Assembly (NCBI RefSeq): GCF_017901155.1
Contig: NZ_CP072800.1
Coordinates: 3,189,283 to 3,253,282 of the forward strand
Source of the DNA: Candidatus Thiothrix anitrata
GTDB taxonomy: Bacteria > Pseudomonadota > Gammaproteobacteria > Thiotrichales > Thiotrichaceae
Length of the DNA stretch: 64,000 nt
Reading direction: 5' to 3'
Numbering within the stretch: the first letter of the stretch is position 1; each line of letters starts with the position of its first letter. A program made the translations under genes and the position numbers. The notes under the pieces are model-generated. The model had not been told where the DNA came from. It made no database searches and saw only the letters and a list, made by a program, of their open reading frames with translations. This document shows positions 1 to 8,526 of this stretch, one piece after another.

Positions 1-440
<440 letters not shown>

Positions 441-447
441 TTAAAAT

Positions 448-738
448 TTAGCCTTCGATAATCGCCAGCAGGTCTTCTTCGCGCATGATCAAGACTTCTT
501 GACCATCCATTTTTACTGCTGTACCGGCGTATTTACCGAACAGAACTTTGTCACCGACTTTTACTTGCAGCGCGATACGCTCATTGTCATCGCCTACTTT
601 GCCGGGGCCTACCGCGAGGACTTCGCCGCGATCAGGCTTTTCAGTAGCATTGTCAGGAATGATGATGCCGCTGGCAGTTTTGCGCTCTTCTTCCATACGG
701 CGTACTACAACGCGGTCATGTAATGGACGGATATTCAT
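448..738 (-). CDS. groES: GroES co-chaperonin 10 kDa
   Basis: Heptameric lid of the GroEL chamber. The 96-residue product starts [14 protein letters not shown] and contains the mobile-loop segment [21 protein letters not shown] and the C-terminal [18 protein letters not shown], all canonical. The ATG at 738 is preferred over an in-frame upstream codon at 756 because a GAGGAG ribosome site sits about 7 bases upstream and the family starts with MNIRPLHDR. First gene of the groES-groEL operon. A perfect CIRCE inverted repeat and a sigma70-type promoter lie about 50-100 bases upstream, so HrcA repression is expected. Confidence 0.98.
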   Translation of the reverse strand: MNIRPLHDRVVVRRMEEERKTASGIIIPDNATEKPDRGEVLAVGPGKVGDDNERIALQVKVGDKVLFGKYAGTAVKMDGQEVLIMREEDLLAIIEG

Positions 739-786
739 GGTCAGTATTCTCCTCAAACCAATAGGATTAGGACATTAGGGTTGTTG

Positions 787-813
787 TTAGCACTCAATGC
801 TAGTGAGTGCTAA
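787..813. promoter_or_regulatory. CIRCE operator (HrcA binding site) of groESL
   Basis: Perfect match to the consensus inverted repeat TTAGCACTC-N9-GAGTGCTAA, with arms at 787-795 and 805-813 and a 9-base spacer. It lies between the -10 box and the groES start on the reverse strand, where bound HrcA would block transcription. The role is established for the CIRCE/HrcA family; the hrcA gene itself is not in this window. Confidence 0.97.
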
Positions 814-840
814 TAATAGGGGCGGGCAAAGTAAAGTCAA
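813..840 (-). promoter_or_regulatory. Sigma70-type promoter of groESL
   Basis: On the reverse strand TTGACT (835-840) is followed after 16 bases by TATTAT (813-818). The CIRCE element abuts and overlaps the -10 box by one base. The -35 box overlaps the stop codon of the upstream gene fxsA. Confidence 0.75.
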
Positions 841-1307
841 GGGCGGTCAGACGAAATTTTTTCGGCGTGTTCATGACGGCTGACAACTTCACCCTCAATA
901 TCACGCGGATGCTGTGTAGAACGGGTAGTCGTCGTTTGCTGAAAACCACCACGCACCACCAAACCACGCTTGAGCACGAATTTCAGTAGCAGGTAACGTG
1001 TCGGCGGCAGTACCAATAGCAACCCTAAAACATCGGTAAAAAATCCCGGAATCAGAAACAAAATGCCACCCAAAGCGATAAAGCTTCCTTCTAATAAGGC
1101 TTGAGCGGGCATCTCACCGGCATTGATATTGCGTTGCGCCCGCATCAAGGTGGAAAACCCCAAACGACGCAACAGCGCAATCCCCAGCACAGTGCTGGCA
1201 ATTAGCAGTAAAAAGGTGGGGAATGCCCCCAGTGCTCCACCGATTTCAATCAATAACCAAATTTCAATCAATGGGATAAGGAGCAACAGAACGGCAAAAA
1301 CAGGCAT
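837..1307 (-). CDS. fxsA: FxsA family inner-membrane protein
   Basis: FxsA is a small cytoplasmic-membrane protein; in E. coli its overproduction relieves phage T7 exclusion by F plasmids, and its housekeeping role is unclear. The 156-residue product starts MPVFAVLLLLIPLIEIWLL and has hydrophobic segments at about 1-20, 25-45 and 75-100, with the family motif FLIPGFFTDVLGLLLVLPP. The hydrophilic tail (about 120-156) is variable. It lies directly upstream of groES, as in enterobacteria, and its last codon overlaps the -35 region of the groES promoter. Confidence 0.9.
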   Translation of the reverse strand: MPVFAVLLLLIPLIEIWLLIEIGGALGAFPTFLLLIASTVLGIALLRRLGFSTLMRAQRNINAGEMPAQALLEGSFIALGGILFLIPGFFTDVLGLLLVLPPTRYLLLKFVLKRGLVVRGGFQQTTTTRSTQHPRDIEGEVVSRHEHAEKISSDRP

Positions 1308-1397
1308 GACAATTCCAACGGCGAATACGGTTGAACACTATATCCGCCCAACTTCCTGCTTTTCAAGGCAACACCAGAAAATTACGGTTTAAATCAC

Positions 1398-3377
1398 TCA
1401 TGCCACCACTTGCAAACGTTGTTCCTGTTGCTGACATAGCTGCATCAACGGTACAGGTCGCCCACAATAATAGCCTTGAGCGAAATCCACACCAATTTGT
1501 CGCAAGTGCTGCAAAGTTTCCGCATCTTCCACCAACTCCGCGATGGTCAACAAATTCATCACCTGTCCGACTTCGTGTACCGCTTTAACCATTGCCGCAT
1601 CCACGGGGTTGGAAACTAAATTGTGCACAAAGTTGCCATCAATTTTCAGGTAGCTCAGTGGCAATTCCCGCAAATAATTAAGGGATGAGAAACCACTTCC
1701 GAAATCATCCAGTACTAAATGACACCCTAAACTGTGTAATGCATTCATAATACGCTTCGAGTGCACAAAATTACTGATCGCCACGGACTCGGAAATCTCA
1801 AAACAAATCATGCTAGGATCAACCCCCGTGCGTTTGATTTGTTGCTCAACATACGCAAAACATTCAGCATCCTGTACTGTATGCGAAGATAAATTAATCA
1901 TTAAGCGCGTTTGCTCACCTACCTGACCTGCCGCAGATACGCAACACTTGGCTAAGACATCCAATGACTTACGGATAATCCAACGATCAATACTCACCAT
2001 CAAGTCTAACCGGTCAGCCATTGGCAGAAAACTACCCGGATTCAGCAATGTCTGGCGGAACGGCAAACGCAACAACACCTCGTATTGACGTATATTATCG
2101 GCACGCCCTTCGCTCAGGGGTGCAATCGGCTGAATAAATAACATAAAGCGATCTTCACGAATCGCATCCTTAAGCAATTTACCCCAGTCGGTCACGCGTT
2201 GGTTGGAAATAGCCTCGGTTTCACCCTCACCAGCATGAACAAATACCTGATTACGCCCCAAAGCTTTAGCCGTATAACAAGCACGATCCGCATCAGCAAA
2301 TAACTGTTTAATCTGGATATGGGATGCGGGCATAAACTCCAACAAACCAATGCTCGCCCCAATGGAAAACACTCGGCCTTCCCAACTAAAACGAAAGTTA
2401 CGCAATTCCGTCAGAATAGTTTCCATAATACCGCGCCCCTTATCTTGGCTACAGCCCTCCAGAAACACCGCAAATTCATCGCCACCAATCCGTGCCACTT
2501 TATCCGAAGTTCGTACCGAATGGCGGAATATTTGCGCAACCTGCTTTAACAATTCATCACCGGCCAAATGCCCGCAGGTATCATTGATAATCTTAAAATT
2601 ATCCAAATCCACACTAGCTAAAACATGAGTACGCAACAAACTGGAAGTATCGTGTGCCAGTTGTTCCACGTATTGTTCAAAACTGGAGCGATTCATTAAA
2701 TCAGTTAACGCATCGCGTGATGCCTGACGGTACAAACGATTAATAACCTTACGGTCAGCGGTCACATCACGGAAAATAAATACCACCGCTTTACGCTCAT
2801 CTAAAATACAGGTGGTATGTAATTCCACGAATTTCGCCTCGCCCACACGCGGATGTAATTTCACCTGTCCAAATTGCAGCGGATGTCCAGGATGCGCTCG
2901 ATGGGCATCAAAAGCACGCTGAATAATGGGATTACCTTGCAAATCATCTAAACGCAACACTTTATCTACGGGTTCCCCAATCACCTTATCACGCTGCCAC
3001 AATGTTAGCTTTTCTGCACTGGCGTTCATGTAAGTCACTTTACCTTGCAAGTTCACGACCACCACACCGCCTGCAAGCGCGTCTAACACCCACTCAGTAT
3101 TCACCTGCTCTGCTGATGTTGCGGCGACAGGGTTAGACAAAGCAAAACCTTCCTGTTCAGATACCGAAAGTGTTTGCCACTGATGGCGTGCCGACCACAA
3201 TAGTGACAACGCTTGCAGTACTGCCATTGACAATAAGACGTAGGGTAACGATGCCGTCAATAAGGAAGGCACTGTGCTTAATTCCACTGTTGGATCTCGT
3301 GATTCCGTATTAATCAACCACCATGCCAAGGAGGCAATCAATACGCACAACGATAGGACTGGCATAGCAAAACGCAT
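1398..3377 (-). CDS. Membrane PAS-GGDEF-EAL cyclic-di-GMP signalling protein
   Basis: Makes and/or breaks cyclic-di-GMP. The protein (about 659 residues) has two N-terminal membrane segments (roughly 3-22 and 38-60), a PAS-like sensor (about 90-205), a GGDEF domain with an intact GGDEF signature near residue 297, and an EAL domain starting at EVLLRL near 431. EAL catalytic and metal residues are visible in FEISES, LVLDDFGSG, LKIDG, AELVE and AQGYY, so phosphodiesterase activity is likely. Activity of the GGDEF half is possible. I start at the ATG at 3377 because AGGGGG lies 6-10 bases upstream; a GTG at 3390-3392 would add five residues. The signal sensed is unknown. Confidence 0.92.
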   Translation of the reverse strand: MRFAMPVLSLCVLIASLAWWLINTESRDPTVELSTVPSLLTASLPYVLLSMAVLQALSLLWSARHQWQTLSVSEQEGFALSNPVAATSAEQVNTEWVLDALAGGVVVVNLQGKVTYMNASAEKLTLWQRDKVIGEPVDKVLRLDDLQGNPIIQRAFDAHRAHPGHPLQFGQVKLHPRVGEAKFVELHTTCILDERKAVVFIFRDVTADRKVINRLYRQASRDALTDLMNRSSFEQYVEQLAHDTSSLLRTHVLASVDLDNFKIINDTCGHLAGDELLKQVAQIFRHSVRTSDKVARIGGDEFAVFLEGCSQDKGRGIMETILTELRNFRFSWEGRVFSIGASIGLLEFMPASHIQIKQLFADADRACYTAKALGRNQVFVHAGEGETEAISNQRVTDWGKLLKDAIREDRFMLFIQPIAPLSEGRADNIRQYEVLLRLPFRQTLLNPGSFLPMADRLDLMVSIDRWIIRKSLDVLAKCCVSAAGQVGEQTRLMINLSSHTVQDAECFAYVEQQIKRTGVDPSMICFEISESVAISNFVHSKRIMNALHSLGCHLVLDDFGSGFSSLNYLRELPLSYLKIDGNFVHNLVSNPVDAAMVKAVHEVGQVMNLLTIAELVEDAETLQHLRQIGVDFAQGYYCGRPVPLMQLCQQQEQRLQVVA

Positions 3378-3392
3378 CAAATCCCCCTGCAC

Positions 3393-3724
3393 ACGGCAAG
3401 TCTGTTTTTATGATTAAATATTAGCCCCGATTATAGGGAATTTTCCAATCAAAAGCTACTCCGCCCGTCTGATGTTGAATTTCTCACAGACTAATGGCAT
3501 AACCTTCCTCTAGCATTTGTGCAATATCAATGAGGGCAATACCTCAGCCTGTTTACTAAAAGCAGCTTTTTGAATTTATCAAATGAGTAAATTCACGCTA
3601 AAACACCTAAAACCGTTTATTTTTGTTACAAATTTTTTAAAGATAACTTGACAATTAGTTAGCGTGAAATAGAATACGGGAAACATTTTATCTTTTAACC
3701 AAATCATAAGGACAGGTATTTTTT
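3393..3724. other. AT-rich intergenic region carrying the hns promoter
   Basis: About 330 bases between the divergent GGDEF/EAL and H-NS-like genes. It is AT-rich with several A/T tracts, especially 3550-3660, as expected for a curved upstream region that H-NS itself could bind. Apart from the promoter listed separately I see no gene or RNA here. Confidence 0.6.
3648..3675 (+). promoter_or_regulatory. Strong sigma70 promoter of the H-NS-like gene
   Basis: A perfect TTGACA (3648-3653) is followed after 16 bases by TAGAAT (3670-3675). The start codon is about 50 bases downstream. Confidence 0.75.
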
Positions 3725-4039
3725 ATGGCTATCCCAGATATTTCCCAATTCAGCGTTGCCGAACTCGAAGCTCTTAAAGGCAGTATTGACAGTGTTATTG
3801 GCGATCGTCGCCAAGCAGAACTCGAAAATATGTATGCAACTTTTGAAGAGATGGCAGAAGCGGCCGGTTTTACTTTGGAAGAAGTGATGCAAGCACGTGT
3901 TACTAAAAAACGTGTGGTACAGCCTAAATACCGCAATCCAAATAATCCACTGCAAGTTTGGAGCGGACGCGGTCGTAAACCAGCATGGGTTGAAGCTTAT
4001 ACATCTACTGGTGGTGAATTATCGGATTGCTTAATCTAA
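3725..4039 (+). CDS. H-NS family histone-like nucleoid protein
   Basis: Binds AT-rich DNA and silences transcription, typically of acquired genes. The 104-residue product has an N-terminal coiled-coil oligomerisation region (about 8-60, rich in Glu, Leu and Ala) and the C-terminal DNA-binding motif YRNPNNPLQVWSGRGRKPAW. The WSGRGRKPxW core is diagnostic of the H-NS/MvaT-like AT-hook-type loop. A strong promoter precedes it and a clear terminator follows, so it is transcribed alone. The last eight residues are an unremarkable tail. Confidence 0.93.
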   Translation: MAIPDISQFSVAELEALKGSIDSVIGDRRQAELENMYATFEEMAEAAGFTLEEVMQARVTKKRVVQPKYRNPNNPLQVWSGRGRKPAWVEAYTSTGGELSDCLI

Positions 4040-4049
4040 AATCACTCCA

Positions 4050-4080
4050 CATAAAAGCCTGAAAAATTCAGGCTTTTATG
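4050..4080 (+). terminator. Rho-independent terminator after the H-NS-like gene
   Basis: A 13-14 bp perfect hairpin with arms ATAAAAGCCTGAA and its complement around a three-A loop, ending in a TTTTAT tract, 11 bases after the stop codon. It could work in both directions. Confidence 0.9.
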
Positions 4081-4394
4081 TCCATCCTACCCTGACACCT
4101 CAGCCAATCGCCCCATTACCTTCGTCAATGCATCTGAAAAATTAACCCTACCTTGCTGAAACTGTTGCGAAAAAACCACCGCTGTTGCAAGCAAGTCAGT
4201 ATTCTATGGTTTTTTCCCAACGATACCTGCACTTCATCGAAAAAAAGACTTAAGGCCAAGAAATGATGCGAAGATATTTTGCCGATCACTCATATTTAAT
4301 CTACTATTACTCAAACTCAGACGATCGTGCGGTGCAATGGTTAGTTGTCGAATGCAGATCGATCTCATAGATGTACTTTAGAATGGAATGAAGA
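4081..4394. other. Intergenic region, nothing recognised
   Basis: About 310 bases between the H-NS-like terminator and dsbD. I see no coding sequence, RNA or strong promoter consensus; the dsbD promoter must lie in the last part. Confidence 0.5.
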
Positions 4395-6704
4395 ATGAGA
4401 AAACTGTTCTGCTTTCTGCTTTTGCTTGTTACCACACAAGCCCATGCACTCAAGCAGGAGCCGCTACTGCCAGACCAAGCCTTTCAATTTAAGGCTGAAG
4501 TAGTTTCCCCTACCACGATTAAAGCTACTTGGGATATTGCCGAAGGGCACTATTTGGCTCGTCAGTTTTTTAAATTTGAAACTGAAACAGAGGGAGTAAG
4601 CCTGACTGCACCGGTTATCCCGGCTGGTGAGCCTAAAGAAGATGCCACCTTAGGTAAGCAGGAGATTTACCGTGACAAGCTGGAGCTTGAAATTCCGGTT
4701 GAGCGCGGTGATTTAGCGCAGGCCGTACAACTGGCTTTGAAAGTCCGTTATCAGGGCTGTTCTGACGCAGGATTGTGTTACCCGCCAATACGTAAAACCG
4801 CAGATTTACAACTTGCTGCCGAAAACACCGGCGACATACCTGTTATCGCCAAAGCTGAAACCAATCCATCAGTGCCCGCTGCGGAAGCAGAACCAAAAGT
4901 ATCAGGATTACCCGCTATTTTCAAAAATACGGGGAAGCAGACTGCTAACAATGTGCTGCCGGTTGACGATGCATTCGCCTTCGACATTACCGCAATCGAC
5001 CAAGGTACATTCAAAGCCACTTGGATCGTACAACCAAAACACCATCTGTATCGCCCTAAAATCACCTTTAGTCTAAAAGAACCTCAGGAAGGCGTAACCC
5101 TAGGTAAACCCGTCTTTCCCATTGGCAAACAAGTAAAAGACGAATATTTCGGTACAATTGAAGTTTACGACAGCGATATTGAAGTCAAAGTCCCCTTTCA
5201 GACAGCAACAGCTATAGAAAAACTAGTTGTCACCACTCAATATCAGGGCTGCTCTGACACCACAGGTGTGTGTTACCCTCCCGTCAAAAAAACCAATGAG
5301 TTAAATCTGACAGGGTTACCAGCGGCACAACCAATAACGCTCAGTGACGCAACAACGACCACCGACACCAAACTCAATGAACAAGATGCGCTGGCGCAAC
5401 GCTTAGAAGGCAGCAGCTTCTTCCAAAAGATTTTGATCATGTTCATTGCGGGTTTACTATTGGCATTCACACCCTGCATTTTCCCAATGATTCCCATTTT
5501 ATCGGGAATTATTGCAGGATCTGGCAATACGAGTTCGCGTAAAGCATTTTTCCTATCATTAACCTACGTTTTAGCCGGTGCGTTCGCCTACGCAGTCATT
5601 GGTTTTGTATTTGGGTTTTTTGGACAAAACCTGCAAACCGTTTTACAAAACCCCGTTGCTATCGGCTTGATGAGCCTACTTTTCGTATTATTAGCATTGT
5701 CAATGTTTGGCTTTTACGATTTACAACTGCCCAACAATATTCAAAGCCGTTTGAGCGAAATCAGCAATAAACAAGAAAGTGGTAGCTTTGTCGGGGCTGC
5801 AATCATGGGTTTCCTTTCCACCCTGATAGTTGGGCCTTGCGCAGGCCCTGTTATTGCAGGTGCACTGACTTATATTGCACAAAGTAAAGATGCGGTATTA
5901 GGTGCTTCCGCACTATTTTCAATGGGTATTGGTATTGGTATCCCATTACTGCTAATTGGCATGTCAGCAGGACATTTATTACCCCGTGCGGGTGCTTGGA
6001 TGGATACGGTTAAAGCCGTCTTCGGGATTATCATGCTGGGCATTGCAATTTATATGCTAAGCCGCATTGTACCACTTGAAGTTACCATGGCTCTTACCGG
6101 TATTCTCTTAGTGTCTTCCGGTGTTTACATGGGAGCCTTAGAAAAAACCAACGAAGAAGCCGGTGGTTGGGGACGTTTCTGGAAAAGCACCGGTATGATT
6201 CAACTATTCTACGGTGCGTTGATTCTGCTTGGTTTAGCAGCTGGCAGCCAAAACCTGTTACAACCGCTCAAAGGCGTTTTCGGTAGCACGATTATCACCA
6301 ACGGTGAAACACCAGCATCGCAAGGTCTACAATTTCAAGCCATTAAAGGCATTGATGGCTTAAACGTCGCCTTAGCTACTGCCAAAGCAGAGAATCGTCC
6401 TGTAATGCTAGACTTCACTGCCGACTTCTGCGTCAGTTGTGCAAAAATGGAAAGAACCACGTTCAAATCCGCTGATGTCGTGAATGCTTTCGGTAACACG
6501 TTATTGCTGAAGGCGGATGTCAGCAAGCAAGATGATGCTGATGTCGCCTTGCAAAAAAAGTTTGATGTAATTGGCCCGCCTGCATTTATTTTCTTCAATA
6601 ATCGTGGCGAAGAAATGCGTCCTCTGCGTTTAGTAGGAGAAATGGATGCAGAAAGTCTAACCAAACACGCCAAGCAATTCATGCAGCAGGCCACAAAACT
6701 CTAA
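4395..6704 (+). CDS. dsbD: Thiol:disulfide interchange protein DsbD with duplicated N-terminal domain
   Basis: Carries electrons from cytoplasmic thioredoxin across the inner membrane to periplasmic DsbC-type and cytochrome-maturation partners. At 769 residues it is about 200 longer than usual DsbD. A signal peptide (1-18, ending AHA) is followed by two nDsbD domains in tandem (about 24-148 and 185-312), each with its own cysteine pair in GCSDAGLCYPP and GCSDTTGVCYPP. Then comes the eight-segment membrane domain (about 345-600) with TPCIFPMIP and VGPCAGPV, and a C-terminal thioredoxin-like domain with DFCVSCAKME (about 677-684). All six catalytic cysteines plus an extra pair are present. The ribosome site is weak. 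Confidence 0.95.
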   Translation: MRKLFCFLLLLVTTQAHALKQEPLLPDQAFQFKAEVVSPTTIKATWDIAEGHYLARQFFKFETETEGVSLTAPVIPAGEPKEDATLGKQEIYRDKLELEIPVERGDLAQAVQLALKVRYQGCSDAGLCYPPIRKTADLQLAAENTGDIPVIAKAETNPSVPAAEAEPKVSGLPAIFKNTGKQTANNVLPVDDAFAFDITAIDQGTFKATWIVQPKHHLYRPKITFSLKEPQEGVTLGKPVFPIGKQVKDEYFGTIEVYDSDIEVKVPFQTATAIEKLVVTTQYQGCSDTTGVCYPPVKKTNELNLTGLPAAQPITLSDATTTTDTKLNEQDALAQRLEGSSFFQKILIMFIAGLLLAFTPCIFPMIPILSGIIAGSGNTSSRKAFFLSLTYVLAGAFAYAVIGFVFGFFGQNLQTVLQNPVAIGLMSLLFVLLALSMFGFYDLQLPNNIQSRLSEISNKQESGSFVGAAIMGFLSTLIVGPCAGPVIAGALTYIAQSKDAVLGASALFSMGIGIGIPLLLIGMSAGHLLPRAGAWMDTVKAVFGIIMLGIAIYMLSRIVPLEVTMALTGILLVSSGVYMGALEKTNEEAGGWGRFWKSTGMIQLFYGALILLGLAAGSQNLLQPLKGVFGSTIITNGETPASQGLQFQAIKGIDGLNVALATAKAENRPVMLDFTADFCVSCAKMERTTFKSADVVNAFGNTLLLKADVSKQDDADVALQKKFDVIGPPAFIFFNNRGEEMRPLRLVGEMDAESLTKHAKQFMQQATKL

Positions 6705-6725
6705 AATGCTTCGAATACCGTGAAT

Positions 6726-6754
6726 GACGCGCAGGTTTTAATACCCTGCGCGTC
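6726..6754 (+). terminator. Hairpin downstream of dsbD
   Basis: Ten-bp perfect stem GACGCGCAGG/CCTGCGCGTC with a 9-base loop, starting 22 bases after the stop. There is no clear U tract, so it may be a terminator or an mRNA-stabilising hairpin. Confidence 0.5.
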
Positions 6755-6885
6755 GTCTGTCGGAACAACTCCCCCCTCCATACTTTTCGCCACCAATCAG
6801 CATAAATTCAGCTATATTTTCTATACTACAGGCACACCAAAGTAGGGACTTTCACCAAGAATAACGCGAATAGGAGAGCTAACCC

Positions 6886-7080
6886 ATGCGTGATACTAAC
6901 GAATACGAAATTGAGCGGGAAGATGAGTCATTCATTATCGACAAAGTTGCCACAGCACCTGCGTCTTCTGACAGTACTAAGCGTGTCAAGCCGCACGTCA
7001 TTCGACGCAATGTCGAGGATTACCTAGAGCGCAAAGCCCTAGAACGACGCTTAAAGGACGTTTTCGACGATTATTTTTAA
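6886..7080 (+). CDS. Small charged protein resembling the PA3496 family
   Basis: A 64-residue, highly charged cytoplasmic protein. The C-terminal half, with VIRRNVEDYLERKALERRL followed by an acidic DVFDDYF tail, resembles the Pseudomonas PA3496-type small proteins (described as putative envelope-integrity proteins). The N-terminal half is acidic and probably disordered. AGGAGAG precedes the ATG at a good distance. The function is unknown and the family assignment is from memory of the C-terminal pattern only. Confidence 0.7.
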   Translation: MRDTNEYEIEREDESFIIDKVATAPASSDSTKRVKPHVIRRNVEDYLERKALERRLKDVFDDYF

Positions 7081-7090
7081 GCTCCCCTGT

Positions 7091-7115
7091 CCCTCTCCCG
7101 CTAAGCGGTAGAGGG
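7091..7115. repeat. GC-rich palindrome (dispersed repeat family)
   Basis: Nested hairpin CCCTCT-c-CCGC / GCGG-t-AGAGGG between convergent genes. It is one of several similar palindromes in the window and may also act as a bidirectional terminator. Confidence 0.6.
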
Positions 7116-7128
7116 GGGGCAAGAATCT

Positions 7129-7767
7129 TTAAATGCCTTCTGGCAACGCTAGTGCTGCACGCAAGTCTGCCAGATACGCTTGTTCTGCATCATTGGCAAC
7201 ATCAATAATCGCCGCAGAAACCAAATAAATTTCGGTAGCGATTGCCACATTGCCCTCAGCTAATGCCGCAATACTTGCAGCATCCAGCGGTTTGGTAAGC
7301 TCGGTCAAAATCATATCATTGACGTCACCATCCAAGGCTAACTCGGACAGCTTTTGACGGATGGTTGTCATTTCGGCGGAATCCACATGACCATCGGCTT
7401 TAGCTGCCGCAATCATCGCCGTTAACAAAATTTCCGGGCTGGTTTGTGTGTCAGTAACGGCTTCCGCAGACGTTGACGCAGCATTCGATGTTTCCCATTG
7501 GCGGTACATTTGATACGCCAAACCACCCAAAGCCGCAAGACCACCGACTTTAACCGCTGCACCCGTCACACGCCGCCCGGTTTGCGTACCAAGCAATACG
7601 GCTAAAGCACCTGCCGCCGCCGCCCCAGTTTTCATCCCTGACAGCATGGAATCGCGTCTCTCGCCTTCTTCAGGAATACCTAATTTCTGCTCAGCGAAAA
7701 CCTGTCCTTTTTGTGCCAAATCCTTACCTGAGTGCAATAATTGATCCAATAAACTTCTCATATCCAT
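7129..7767 (-). CDS. DUF533 / YebE-like membrane protein with TerB-like domain
   Basis: The 212-residue product starts MDMRSLLDQLLHSGKDL, with a Gly/Ala-rich hydrophobic stretch (about 45-85) that could insert in or associate with the membrane. It ends in an alpha-helical TerB-like domain (about 105-210, with AAAKADGHVDSAEMTTI, the acidic metal-binding-type helix pair). This order matches DUF533 proteins such as E. coli YebE, whose biochemical role is unknown. AAGGAG lies 7 bases before the ATG. It is a single gene convergent with the small gene at 6886. Confidence 0.85.
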   Translation of the reverse strand: MDMRSLLDQLLHSGKDLAQKGQVFAEQKLGIPEEGERRDSMLSGMKTGAAAAGALAVLLGTQTGRRVTGAAVKVGGLAALGGLAYQMYRQWETSNAASTSAEAVTDTQTSPEILLTAMIAAAKADGHVDSAEMTTIRQKLSELALDGDVNDMILTELTKPLDAASIAALAEGNVAIATEIYLVSAAIIDVANDAEQAYLADLRAALALPEGI

Positions 7768-7815
7768 AATGCTCTCCTTAATTTTATACAGGACGAAAAC
7801 CTACTCTAGCACAAC

Positions 7816-8526
7816 CTAGGCAAGCGGTATGGAATCCTGCATAACTTCACGGATAAATTCCCGCGTCACCTTGCGCCCCTTGATTAAACTTGCCGCATCT
7901 AAACGGTTCAACATTGTCATGAGTGTTTTAATATCGTGCGGGTAATGGCGTTGAATGTATTTCACCACATGACTCGGCAATTCAAAGCCGCGTTGATGCG
8001 CCCGCCACGCCATTGCCTGCATACATTGTGCTTCACTCATCACATGCACCCGGTAATCCGGCCCCCACAATAAACGTGACGCAAAATCGGGGAGCGCACA
8101 CACCATTTCACGTGGACTACGGCGAGCTGCAAACAACAAAGGCTGCTTATTTGCACGACACGCATTAATCAAGTGCATCAAGGCTTCTTCCCAATCACGC
8201 TGCCCAATCACTGCATCTAATTCGTCGATCACCACCAAATGCTTATTTTCCAAACCAGCGAGCATCCGCAAGCCGTATTGCGCACAGGTTTTCATTGGAA
8301 AATACGCAGCCATCAAACCTTGCTGGTAATAATTTTCACAGCAGGCCTGTAACAAATGCGACTTGCCCGCCAAGCTATCCCCCCACAAAAAAATCTGCGG
8401 AAAATGCTGCTCAAAACCGCGTTTTAAAATACCCAGCAATTCAGCATTTTCAGGGGTAACAAAAAATGAACTGAAGCGATGCCCGTCCCGAATCCCAACA
8501 TTCAGCGTCAACTGCTGCTGTATCAT
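7816..8526 (-). CDS. hda: Hda, DnaA-homologous regulator of initiation
   Basis: Hda with the loaded beta clamp stimulates ATP hydrolysis by DnaA and so prevents re-initiation of replication. The 236-residue product starts MIQQQLTLNV, which contains the QL-type clamp-binding motif. It has a Walker A-like segment WGDSLAGKSHLLQA (about 48-61), Walker B HLVVIDELDAV (about 97-107), a sensor/arginine region near SRLLWG, and a C-terminal helical lid. Length and lack of the DnaA DNA-binding domain fit Hda. It overlaps the upstream perM by 4 bases (ATGA), implying translational coupling. Confidence 0.93.
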   Translation of the reverse strand: MIQQQLTLNVGIRDGHRFSSFFVTPENAELLGILKRGFEQHFPQIFLWGDSLAGKSHLLQACCENYYQQGLMAAYFPMKTCAQYGLRMLAGLENKHLVVIDELDAVIGQRDWEEALMHLINACRANKQPLLFAARRSPREMVCALPDFASRLLWGPDYRVHVMSEAQCMQAMAWRAHQRGFELPSHVVKYIQRHYPHDIKTLMTMLNRLDAASLIKGRKVTREFIREVMQDSIPLA

